Part shown: piece after piece, positions 1 through 5,292 of the stretch | Layout of the letters: every line of letters begins with the position of its first letter | Position numbering within the stretch: position 1 is the first letter of the stretch | Source: Thermomicrobiaceae bacterium | Lineage (GTDB): Bacteria; Chloroflexota; Chloroflexia; Thermomicrobiales; Thermomicrobiaceae | Direction: 5' to 3' | DNA length: 5,292 nucleotides | NCBI GenBank assembly: GCA_007122555.1 | Contig: SKTL01000220.1 | Location: 1 to 5,292, forward strand | The notes under the pieces: generated by a model | Seen by the model: only the letters and a program-made list of their open reading frames with translations | What the model was told of the DNA's origin: nothing | Databases searched by the model: none | Made by a program: the position numbers and the translations under genes

Positions 1-3
1 CAA

Positions 4-99
4 CCTCCCATCCAGTCCACCGGGTTTCACAAACAGGTACAGTACCATTCCCGGGGTTGACATCTATCCCTTGAGAACGCGTATGTCACAGTACAGTGA
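4..99 (-). promoter_or_regulatory. Candidate leftward promoter, palindromic operator sites and ribosome binding site for a gene just outside the window
   Basis: Read on the minus strand, GTGACA (84-89) and TAGATG (61-66) are separated by 17 bp and resemble -35 and -10 boxes, although the -10 matches the consensus at only three of six positions. A perfect 11-bp inverted repeat, GGTACAGTACC, lies at 36-46. An imperfect 14-bp palindrome, TCACAGTACAGTGA (86-99, 12 of 14 positions symmetric), overlaps the -35 box. Both contain the heptamer ACAGTAC. A strong Shine-Dalgarno, GGGAGG, ends at position 4, so a start codon a few bases left of the window is expected. The arrangement suggests a regulated promoter of a leftward gene. 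The regulator and the gene are unknown. The short frame starting at the minus-strand ATG at 63 would lie upstream of the predicted transcription start and is probably not used. Confidence 0.33.
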
Positions 100-151
100 A
101 TCTGTCACTCCAGGTGTTCAGTGAATGCGTCATATCCAGTTTTAATCGTGA

Positions 152-319
152 CGCCATGGACGGTTCCAGGCTGATGTCGATAAGCAAGCGTCTGAGTGGG
201 CGGCGTGCTCCGCGGCGACCGACATCAGCGAGGTTGGCGAGATCCTGGACTGGGCGGAGGACGCCAGCGGCGATCTCCGGCCCTACCTGCTCGAATCAGG
301 CGACGAGGCGGTCCGGTAG
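152..319 (+). pseudogene. Start-less 55-codon plus-strand reading frame, possible gene remnant
   Basis: The plus-strand frame from 152 to the TAG at 317-319 is open for 55 codons and has no ATG, GTG or TTG. In-frame stops lie just upstream at 122, 143 and 149. From about 182 on, the codons are G/C-rich at the third position and the translation looks protein-like: acidic and amphipathic, including EVGEILDWAEDASGDLRPYL. This differs from the arginine-rich shadow translations in the other frames. It could be the C-terminal remnant of a gene whose 5' part was lost, or chance. I do not recognise a family. The surrounding stretch, about 100-362, otherwise shows no complete gene. It contains a 7-bp inverted repeat, CAGCGGC (330-336) with GCCGCTG (354-360), just beyond the stop of the leftward hydrolase gene. 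That repeat has no T-tract and is a poor terminator candidate. Confidence 0.22.
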
Positions 320-362
320 CGATCGAGCGCAGCGGCGGAGTGACGAGCGCCCTGCCGCTGTC

Positions 363-1232
363 CTACCCCGGAACATCCACCGTCATGGTGTCCCAGGCGA
401 AGGTAACATTCATGCCGTCCCTGTGGAGCGTGCGTTCAAGCTCCCGGAGATCATCAAACGAGAGCTGTTCCATCTCTTCAATGTGAGCCAGGATCGTCTG
501 ACGGGCGCCGAGCGATCGCACAACATCAAGCGTCTCGTTGAACGTCATCTCCAGGTTCAGCACCCGGTGCTCGGGATCGATTAACCGTTCACCAGTGAAG
601 ACATCGAACTCCGTGACGCCCATTGGCAGGATCGCAAGGTCCAGATCGTCCAGGGAAACCGGCGCCTGGTCGGGGGACCAACCATGCAGCTCATCAGGCG
701 CGACCAAGACGCGGATGCCGTCTTCAACGAGCAGAAAGGCGTAGACATAATCCTCGGCCAGCCGGAAGGGCATGATCTCGACGCCGTCCAGTTCCAGCGC
801 GACCCCATCTCGCAACTCGATCACCTGAACCGTGCCTTGTTTCGTCATAAAGTCGAAGTGTTCCTGGAGTCCGAGTCGCTCCCGAAAGTCGCTGGCAACC
901 TGCTCCGGAAGGTAGATGTTCGTGCGCCGGGGCTCCGGCGGCCAACCGCGGAGATCGACATTCCGCGTCTCCCAGACCCGGCGTCCCATCGTGTGGTCCG
1001 GGTGCCAGTGAGAGTAGATGCACCCGGCTATGCGATCGATCCCGGACCGATTGAGCTGCAGATTGATCTCTTCCGGGGTGTCGATGAGCAGATCCGGACC
1101 GTGAACGAAGATTGAGGGACCGGAGCGGGCGTATGGAACGCCCCGCTCTCTCGCTTCATCACAAATCCGGCAATGACACCCTGGACGAGGCGTCGTCGTT
1201 GCCCCACCCGAGCCGAGGAACTCAATCCGCAT
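363..1232 (-). CDS. PhnP-like metallo-beta-lactamase-fold hydrolase
   Basis: This is a 289-residue MBL-fold metallo-hydrolase, probably cytoplasmic since no signal peptide is visible. The N-terminus MRIEFLGSGGA is the usual first strand of the fold. It is followed by a C-x-C-x2-C cluster (C19, C21, C24), like the structural zinc site of the phosphodiesterase PhnP. The metal motif H-x-H-x-D-H is at 75-80 (SHWHPDH). D180 (in VLVAPDE) fits the bridging aspartate and H250 (in ILAHIEE) the C-terminal metal histidine. Oddities: where PhnP has its middle metal histidine, this protein reads RLAEDY (157-162) with no histidine. The fourth structural-zinc ligand, a histidine in PhnP, appears to be E253. 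PhnP itself cleaves cyclic ribose phosphate in phosphonate breakdown, but no phn genes are nearby, so the substrate is unknown. The gene begins 11 bp after the pepF stop, without a strong Shine-Dalgarno, and is probably cotranscribed with pepF. Confidence 0.88.
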   Translation of the reverse strand: MRIEFLGSGGATTTPRPGCHCRICDEARERGVPYARSGPSIFVHGPDLLIDTPEEINLQLNRSGIDRIAGCIYSHWHPDHTMGRRVWETRNVDLRGWPPEPRRTNIYLPEQVASDFRERLGLQEHFDFMTKQGTVQVIELRDGVALELDGVEIMPFRLAEDYVYAFLLVEDGIRVLVAPDELHGWSPDQAPVSLDDLDLAILPMGVTEFDVFTGERLIDPEHRVLNLEMTFNETLDVVRSLGARQTILAHIEEMEQLSFDDLRELERTLHRDGMNVTFAWDTMTVDVPG

Positions 1233-1243
1233 AGCGTGGTCCG

Positions 1244-3058
1244 TCAGTTGGCGATTCCGAGTTCATTGATCAGCGTTTCAAACTCGTCAAGATACTGCTC
1301 CATCATCTGGAACGCAGCCTGGTATGGCTCGTCCGTCGTCAGATCCACGCCGGCATCGCGCAACAGATCCAGCGGGTCCTTCGATGAACCACTGGAGAGG
1401 AAGTCGAGGTAGCGGTCTCGCGCGCTGGCGTCTCCTTCGATAACCTTTCTGGCCAGCGCCATCGCCGCGATCAACCCGGTCGCGTACTGGTAGACATAAT
1501 ACGCGCGGTAGAAATGGGGCACACGGCTCCACTCGGCGGACACCTGGGAATCAACGACCAGGTCCGGACCGTAGTAGGCTGAGACTAGCCCGCCATAGAT
1601 CTCATCCAGCCGGTCAGCGGTCATGCCGGCTCCCTCTTCGACAAGCTCGTGCGTCTGAAGCTCGAACTCGGCGAACATCGTTTGCCGGAAGATCGTCGTT
1701 CGGATCGTTTCCAGCGCGTCGTTGATGAGATAGGCGCGTTCGCGCGGATCGGTCGTCTTCTGGACCAGATCGTGTGTCAGTAACTGTTCATTGAGCGTCG
1801 AGGCAACTTCGGCGACAAAGATAGTGTATTGCGACGTCGGGTGGGGCTGGGTAGCGTTGGAGAGATGGGAGTGCATCGCATGCCCGGCCTCATGGGCGAG
1901 TGTGAAGACATCGTTGAGCGTTCCGGACCAGTTCATCAGGATGAATGGGTGGACTCCATAGACGCCCAGATTGTAACCGCCGGCGCGCTTGCCGGGGACC
2001 TCATGGACATCAACCCAGCGATTCGTCAATCCGCTGTCGAGCGTCGTCCGGTAGTCATCACCGAGTGGATCCAGTGAATCCACGACAGTATCGGACGCCT
2101 CGCGGAATTCGTAGGAATGCTCTGGGGTCTCAACAAGCGGAACGTAGAGATCGTACTGGCGAGGGTCGTCAATCCCGAGAATCTGCATGCGCAGTCTGAG
2201 ATAGCGATGAAGGAGCGGGGTGAACTCGCGGACGGTCTTGACGAGGTTATGGTAGACATCCAGGGGGATTGCCTTCGGCTTCAATGCAGCCTCGAGCGAC
2301 GATTCGTAGCGATGCGACCGGGCATAGAACGCATCTCGCTGGTTCGATGCGGTCAGGAGCGCAGCCAGTGTGTTCCGATGGTCAAGGTAGGGCTGATGCA
2401 GCGCCTCGTACGCCTGCCGGCGGACCTCGCGATCCTGCCGCTCGAGCAACGCCTGATAGCGGGCCTTCGTGACCTGGATTTCCGAGCCATCGGAATCAGT
2501 GATCGATCCGAACGTGATATCAGCATTGTCCAGGAACGTAAAAGCATTATCGGATGCGCCAGCCATCTCGGCGCTGTCGGCCAGCACCTCTTCGACTTCG
2601 GCGGATCGCACGTGCGGCCGGTCCCGCATGACTCGCTCGATCGGACGCCGAAACGGCTCGAGACCCGGTTCCTCGTCAAGGAACGCGGTGAGCTGTTCGT
2701 CGGATAACGTCAGCATCTCCGGAGCGATGAAGGACGACGCCCGGCCGGCCTGAACCGCGACGTTCATCACCTGCTCAAAGCGCTCAACGGCGTCGGAGTT
2801 CCGGGTATCCAGATCGCGCGCGAGCATGGCGTAGGCGAAGAGTCGACCGAGACGCTCGTCCAGCGCGTCCTCGTATTGCAGCGCTTTCAGAAGTTGTCCG
2901 GCTGATTGTCCGAGCGTACCGCGAAACTCCTCCAGTCCCGGAATTATCCCCAGGATCGCCTGCTTTTCCTTCTCCCAGCCCTCCGGGCTTTCGAACAGAA
3001 CGGTGAGATCCCACTGCTCCTCGGGCGGAATCTGATCGCGGGTGAGTTGGTCGGTCAT
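1244..3058 (-). CDS. pepF: Oligoendopeptidase F, M3B-family zinc metallopeptidase
   Basis: This 604-residue protein has the usual length of PepF, a soluble cytoplasmic zinc endopeptidase that cuts short peptides and helps recycle peptides inside the cell. The N-terminal half (about 1-200) is the helical lid region of oligopeptidase F proteins. The catalytic M3 domain spans roughly 200-590. The zinc site is HEAGH at 389-393: H389 and H393 are ligands and E390 is the catalytic base. The third ligand is E417 in FVAEVAST, 28 residues after the first histidine, as expected for the family. The segment PHFYRAYYVYQYATG near 514-528 is the conserved substrate-binding region with its histidine and tyrosines. 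All key residues are present, so it should be active. The ATG start is supported by a good ribosome binding site. It heads a likely two-gene unit with the MBL hydrolase downstream. The peptide substrates cannot be read from the sequence. Confidence 0.96.
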   Translation of the reverse strand: MTDQLTRDQIPPEEQWDLTVLFESPEGWEKEKQAILGIIPGLEEFRGTLGQSAGQLLKALQYEDALDERLGRLFAYAMLARDLDTRNSDAVERFEQVMNVAVQAGRASSFIAPEMLTLSDEQLTAFLDEEPGLEPFRRPIERVMRDRPHVRSAEVEEVLADSAEMAGASDNAFTFLDNADITFGSITDSDGSEIQVTKARYQALLERQDREVRRQAYEALHQPYLDHRNTLAALLTASNQRDAFYARSHRYESSLEAALKPKAIPLDVYHNLVKTVREFTPLLHRYLRLRMQILGIDDPRQYDLYVPLVETPEHSYEFREASDTVVDSLDPLGDDYRTTLDSGLTNRWVDVHEVPGKRAGGYNLGVYGVHPFILMNWSGTLNDVFTLAHEAGHAMHSHLSNATQPHPTSQYTIFVAEVASTLNEQLLTHDLVQKTTDPRERAYLINDALETIRTTIFRQTMFAEFELQTHELVEEGAGMTADRLDEIYGGLVSAYYGPDLVVDSQVSAEWSRVPHFYRAYYVYQYATGLIAAMALARKVIEGDASARDRYLDFLSSGSSKDPLDLLRDAGVDLTTDEPYQAAFQMMEQYLDEFETLINELGIAN

Positions 3059-3066
3059 GGAGTGTG

Positions 3067-3073
3067 CTCCCTC
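3067..3073 (-). promoter_or_regulatory. Ribosome binding site of pepF
   Basis: GAGGGAG on the minus strand lies 8 nt upstream of the ATG at 3058 and supports that start. Confidence 0.7.
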
Positions 3074-3125
3074 AATTCATTTGCCGAGCCCGTCTTCTCG
3101 GACCCCAAAGAACAGGCTGAATCAG

Positions 3126-3154
3126 ACAATACTTCGGCGAACAGCAAACCTCAA
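3126..3154 (-). promoter_or_regulatory. Candidate promoter for pepF
   Basis: On the minus strand, TTGAGG (3149-3154) and TATTGT (3126-3131) are separated by exactly 17 bp. Each box matches the sigma-70 consensus at four of six positions. Transcription would begin near 3119, leaving about 60 nt of leader before the pepF ATG. The 179-bp gap that holds it is much longer than the other gaps in this gene row, which fits a separate promoter here. The same gap carries a 5-bp inverted repeat, CCGAG (3173-3177) with CTCGG (3193-3197). Its loop contains CAGGCT twice, and there is no T-tract, so it is not a convincing terminator for the upstream genes. Confidence 0.4.
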
Positions 3155-3237
3155 CACCAGGGCATCGGCCAACCGAGCAGGCTTCAGGCTACCTCGGCCG
3201 CTCGGACAAGAATACGTACCTCATGCCGGGCGTGCAC

Positions 3238-3531
3238 TCACTCCCCTGGCGGGACACCGCGACCGGTGAACTTGATCTCGATCCCTTTCTGCCCGTTGTG
3301 ATGGTAGAAGTGGACCGGTGCGCGATCGCCGGTCGAAACCTCAAGCTCCGCCGGCCCCGCCCGCACCGCAAGCAGCTCATCCGGCAGGTCCGTCCGCCGG
3401 GCGATTCCCTTCCAGACTCGATGCGTCCGGTCAATCTGATATTCGTATTCGATCGGTCCGAGCTCGTCTCCATCAGGTGTCAGCAGACGGCCCCGCCCCT
3501 TGAATGTCTCCACAGCGTCTGTTCCGTTCAC
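3238..3531 (-). CDS. Unrecognised 97-residue protein, translationally coupled to the DUF2203 gene
   Basis: I do not recognise this protein. It starts with GTG, whose last bases overlap the TGA of the DUF2203 gene (GTGA, 3528-3531), so ribosomes finishing the upstream gene can restart here. A second in-frame GTG at codon 7 is an alternative start. The sequence has no signal peptide, membrane segment, cysteine or metal motif. It alternates polar and hydrophobic residues with many glycines, as in FKGRGRLL (10-17), IEYEYQI (27-33) and KGIEIKFTGRG near the C-terminus. This pattern suggests a small, mostly beta-strand domain, perhaps barrel-like. That is an inference from pattern only. The tight coupling suggests that its product is needed together with the DUF2203 protein, or simply that both belong to the dapF transcript. 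Codon use resembles that of its neighbours, which supports a real gene. Confidence 0.72.
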   Translation of the reverse strand: MNGTDAVETFKGRGRLLTPDGDELGPIEYEYQIDRTHRVWKGIARRTDLPDELLAVRAGPAELEVSTGDRAPVHFYHHNGQKGIEIKFTGRGVPPGE

Positions 3532-3935
3532 TCGTCGAGCGGCTGCCGCCCGCGATACCCGTCATCGATTTCATGCCAGTGCGTGACGGTCTCCTCATCA
3601 ACTTTCCAGCAGAGGAGGACGACACGTCCATCGCGCTCGCTGGGAAAGTCTATGACCCCGCTCTCGATATCTTTGACTTCGATTCCCATGAGTTCAAACT
3701 GATCGAGCTTCTCCCGGATCGATTCGCCGAGTTCCAGAATCAGACGCTCATGTTCGGCCGCCTTCGCAGCGTACCCATTCTGCTGCATCGCCGGGGTCAG
3801 GTCATTGAGCCGCTCGATCTCCTGCTGCATACGCCGTTGCTCAAGCTGCAACGCTTCGAGAAGCGGCCGAAGCTCGGGGATCAATTCGCGCGCTTCCTGC
3901 ACCGTGTAGAGATAATCCGGCTCAAACTGATTCAT
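3528..3935 (-). CDS. DUF2203 family protein
   Basis: This 135-residue soluble protein shows the marks of DUF2203, a family of unknown function. The N-terminus (YLYTVQEARELIPELRPLL) begins a long charged helical region, residues 12-80. It is likely a coiled coil or helical hairpin, with a break near the proline and asparagine at 48-53. The conserved C-terminal part follows: GIEVKD (84-89), GVIDFP (93-98), LLCWK (107-111), HWHE (119-122) and GYRGR (126-130). The paired histidines of HWHE, with C109 and nearby acidic residues, could form a ligand site, but no activity is established that I know of. The gene starts 21 bp after the dapF stop, with only a weak Shine-Dalgarno (GGA-rich stretch about 9 nt upstream), and overlaps the next gene at its stop. 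It is very likely on the dapF transcript. Confidence 0.88.
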   Translation of the reverse strand: MNQFEPDYLYTVQEARELIPELRPLLEALQLEQRRMQQEIERLNDLTPAMQQNGYAAKAAEHERLILELGESIREKLDQFELMGIEVKDIESGVIDFPSERDGRVVLLCWKVDEETVTHWHEIDDGYRGRQPLDE

Positions 3936-3956
3936 CAGCGCAGGTTCCGTCCAGAT

Positions 3957-4778
3957 CTACCATTGGAGCGCCTCCGGGTTGATCACCCCGGTATAGATCA
4001 CGCGTGCGTCACCGGAAAGCCAGTACTCACTGTTCTCGACGGCGATCGTCAATGTTCCGCCATCGACGTGCAGCTCGATCGGCGGATCAAGCTCCCCGCG
4101 CTTCATCAACACGCTCGCGATCGCAGTCGCCCCGGTTCCGCACGCCTTCGTCAGATTCTCGACTCCTCGTTCGTAGGTGCGCTGTCGTAACGTTCCATCG
4201 TCGCGTTGTTCGACGAAGTTGACGTTCACGCCGTCCGGGAAATCTTCATGGTAGCGCAGCGTCCGACCGATTCTGATCAGGCGGCCATCCGGCAAGTCGT
4301 CCAGCCCTTCGATCTGCACGACACAGTGCGGAACGCCGACGATGACTGCATCAACCGTCAGCTCCTGGGAACCGTCCTGATGAGTCAGGTAATCCAGATA
4401 CATCCTTCGGGGGGCGGGCATCACAACCCGGAAGTCGCCGTTTTCCTGGCGCTGCACCGGCAGGCTGCCGGAGTCGGTCTTCAATGAAAACGCGGCCGGA
4501 TTCACGAGCCGGTTATCGACTGCGAATCGGGCCGCGCAGCGACTTCCGTTGCCGCACATTTCGGCAAGCGAACCGTCCGGATTGAAAAACTTGATTCTTA
4601 CGGATTCGTCGGTATCCGGCGTGACGACAATAATCCCGTCCGCTCCGACGGACATCGCTCGCGTGCAGAGGCGTTCGGCCAGCCAGCCGTGGTCGAGGTC
4701 TTCGACATCATCAGCCGTGAAGACGATGAAATCGTTTCCGGCGCCGCTCATTTTGACGAATGGCAGGTGCTTCTGCAC
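3957..4778 (-). CDS. dapF: Diaminopimelate epimerase
   Basis: DapF converts LL-diaminopimelate to meso-diaminopimelate, the lysine precursor and peptidoglycan cross-linking residue, in the cytoplasm and without a cofactor. With the chosen GTG start the protein has 273 residues, the normal family length, and begins (M)QKHLPFVKMSGAGNDF, where DapF proteins usually begin. The two catalytic cysteines are in EMCGNGSRC (C75) and KACGTGA (C213), near the middle of the first and second pseudo-symmetric halves. Substrate-contact motifs GNDF, GVNVNF and TYERGVE are present. A usual GNPH motif reads GVPH here (148-151), a variant I recall in other DapF proteins. The same frame extends to a TTG at 4808, but that start has no ribosome binding site, whereas CAGGAG lies 6 nt before the GTG at 4778. 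The gene is first in a leftward row with DUF2203 and the 97-residue protein and diverges from gmd. Confidence 0.96.
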   Translation of the reverse strand: MQKHLPFVKMSGAGNDFIVFTADDVEDLDHGWLAERLCTRAMSVGADGIIVVTPDTDESVRIKFFNPDGSLAEMCGNGSRCAARFAVDNRLVNPAAFSLKTDSGSLPVQRQENGDFRVVMPAPRRMYLDYLTHQDGSQELTVDAVIVGVPHCVVQIEGLDDLPDGRLIRIGRTLRYHEDFPDGVNVNFVEQRDDGTLRQRTYERGVENLTKACGTGATAIASVLMKRGELDPPIELHVDGGTLTIAVENSEYWLSGDARVIYTGVINPEALQW

Positions 4779-4784
4779 GACATT

Positions 4785-4790
4785 CTCCTG
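4785..4790 (-). promoter_or_regulatory. Ribosome binding site that decides the dapF start
   Basis: CAGGAG on the minus strand is 6 nt upstream of the GTG at 4778. It lies inside the 30-nt extension that would be coding if the upstream TTG (4808) were used. Its strength and spacing favour the GTG. Confidence 0.7.
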
Positions 4791-4824
4791 ACTGGTCGGC
4801 ACGGTCAATCAATATCTCATCTCG

Positions 4825-4833
4825 AGTCTAGCA
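4825..4833 (-). promoter_or_regulatory. Candidate extended -10 promoter for dapF
   Basis: The minus strand reads TGC followed by TAGACT, an extended -10 pattern (TGn plus a four-of-six match). No -35 box is visible at the proper distance. Transcription would start near 4818, giving a leader of about 40 nt before the GTG at 4778. The upstream TTG at 4808 would lie almost at the 5' end of the transcript. Confidence 0.28.
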
Positions 4834-4872
4834 CCCGAATACGAACCGCGGGCAGCTCTGATGCGTTTCGTC

Positions 4873-4878
4873 TACACT
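4873..4878 (+). promoter_or_regulatory. Weak -10 candidate for gmd
   Basis: TACACT matches the -10 consensus at four of six positions and lies about 58 bp before the gmd start. No -35 box is recognisable 16-18 bp upstream, so this is a weak call based mainly on position in the divergent intergenic region. Confidence 0.2.
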
Positions 4879-4936
4879 TGCGCGGGAACTGGACGGTCGA
4901 GCACCAGCAGGCGCGTGACGGAAGGTCATGAACACT

Positions 4937-5292
4937 ATGAAGACAGCGCTGATCACTGGCATTACCGGTCAGGACGGCTCCTATCTTGCCGAACTCCTGC
5001 TTGAGAAAGGTTACCGGGTGGTCGGTATGCAACGCCGCACCAGCACCGAGACGGTCGGCCGCATTTCGCACCTGCTTGACCGAATCGAGCTCGTTCAGGG
5101 CGACCTTCTGGATCAGCTCTCCCTGATCGACCTGTTTCAGCGCTTCCAGCCGGACGAGGTCTATAATCTGGCCGCACAATCCTTCGTTCCAACCTCATGG
5201 CAACAGCCGGTCCTGACCGGCGAGTTCACGGCAATCGGGGTCACGCGGGTGCTGGAAGCGCTGCGTCTGATCAAACCAGATGCCCGCTTCTA
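4937..5292 (+). CDS. gmd: GDP-mannose 4,6-dehydratase, N-terminal part, cut by the window end
   Basis: This enzyme of the extended short-chain dehydrogenase family turns GDP-mannose into GDP-4-keto-6-deoxymannose, the precursor of GDP-fucose, GDP-rhamnose and related sugars for surface glycans. The visible 118 residues start MKTALITGITGQDGSYLAEL. The nucleotide-binding G-x2-G-x2-G is at G8, G11 and G14, and the arginine pair at 33-34 fits NADP(H) binding. GDLLD (55-59) and VYNLAAQS (75-82) are typical of the family. The catalytic serine/threonine, glutamate, tyrosine and lysine lie beyond the window. The expected full length is about 320-370 residues. An in-frame ATG at 4928 is only 2 nt from GGAAGG (4920-4925). 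The ATG at 4937 has better spacing and matches the usual family N-terminus. Other nucleotide-sugar dehydratases are possible but less likely given ITGQDGSYLAELLLEKGY. The gene diverges from dapF and may open a glycan gene cluster to the right. Confidence 0.9.
   Translation, partial: MKTALITGITGQDGSYLAELLLEKGYRVVGMQRRTSTETVGRISHLLDRIELVQGDLLDQLSLIDLFQRFQPDEVYNLAAQSFVPTSWQQPVLTGEFTAIGVTRVLEALRLIKPDARF

Noticed and set aside
1..63. Minus-strand ATG at 63 opening a frame that runs off the left edge
   Set aside because: It has an AAGGGA-like stretch upstream, but the start lies upstream of the predicted transcription start. A better Shine-Dalgarno (GGGAGG, 4-9) points to a start just outside the window. 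Only 21 codons are visible, which is too few to support a gene.
57..87. Plus-strand TTGACA (57-62) with TATGTC (82-87) as a rightward promoter
   Set aside because: The spacing is 19 bp, the -10 box is weak, and no intact rightward gene follows.
330..360. Inverted repeat CAGCGGC/GCCGCTG as a terminator of the hydrolase gene
   Set aside because: There is a 7-bp stem, a 17-nt loop and no T-tract on the minus strand, which is not enough for an intrinsic terminator.
96..584. Plus-strand open frame of 162 codons at the left end
   Set aside because: The second half is opposite the hydrolase gene, and the middle is arginine- and serine-rich as expected of out-of-frame GC-rich DNA. The neighbouring frame from 152 looks more coding-like.
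2117..2707. Plus-strand open frame of 196 codons inside pepF
   Set aside because: It lies opposite a clear, full-length M3B peptidase gene with intact motifs. The frame reflects GC-rich codon structure, and its translation resembles no family I know.
3173..3197. Inverted repeat CCGAG/CTCGG between the 97-residue gene and pepF as a terminator
   Set aside because: The stem is only 5 bp, the loop is 15 nt, and no T-tract follows in the leftward direction.
3504..4190. Plus-strand open frame of 228 codons across DUF2203 and the end of dapF
   Set aside because: It spans the opposite strand of two recognisable genes and their junction, and has no domain pattern of its own.
4817..5179. Minus-strand open frame of 120 codons opposite gmd
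   Set aside because: The plus strand encodes unmistakable GDP-mannose dehydratase motifs, so this is a shadow.

Overview
The window is a compact, high-GC bacterial stretch with five complete protein genes read leftward (minus strand) and one gene entering from the right on the plus strand. The best taxonomic guess is a Chloroflexota relative, possibly Thermomicrobia-like. This rests on high GC, on DUF2203 and M3B peptidase genes sitting together, and on the style of the metallo-hydrolase. It is an inference from remembered family resemblance, not a search result.

Layout from right to left. At 4937-5292 is the N-terminal third of a GDP-mannose 4,6-dehydratase (gmd), cut by the window end. It diverges from dapF (diaminopimelate epimerase, best start GTG at 4778) across about 160 bp that hold weak promoter candidates for both. 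Downstream of dapF, in the same direction, come a DUF2203 protein (3528-3935) and an unrecognised 97-residue protein (3238-3531). The stop of the first overlaps the GTG start of the second, which suggests translational coupling. A 179-bp gap with a 17-bp-spaced promoter candidate then precedes pepF (oligoendopeptidase F, M3B family, 604 aa). The PhnP-like metallo-beta-lactamase-fold hydrolase follows 11 bp after pepF.

The leftmost 362 bp hold no convincing complete gene. At the extreme edge, a leftward Shine-Dalgarno (GGGAGG, 4-9), a promoter-like pair and two related palindromes suggest that another minus-strand gene starts just outside the window. A 55-codon plus-strand frame without a start codon (152-319) may be the remnant of a lost gene.

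Functionally, dapF makes meso-diaminopimelate for lysine and peptidoglycan, gmd starts GDP-deoxyhexose synthesis for surface glycans, and PepF trims cytoplasmic peptides. Most of the window is ordinary housekeeping sequence. The points worth a second look are the altered metal-ligand set of the hydrolase, the coupled orphan protein, the dapF start and the palindrome cluster at the left edge. No defence system, CRISPR array, RNA gene or mobile element was seen.
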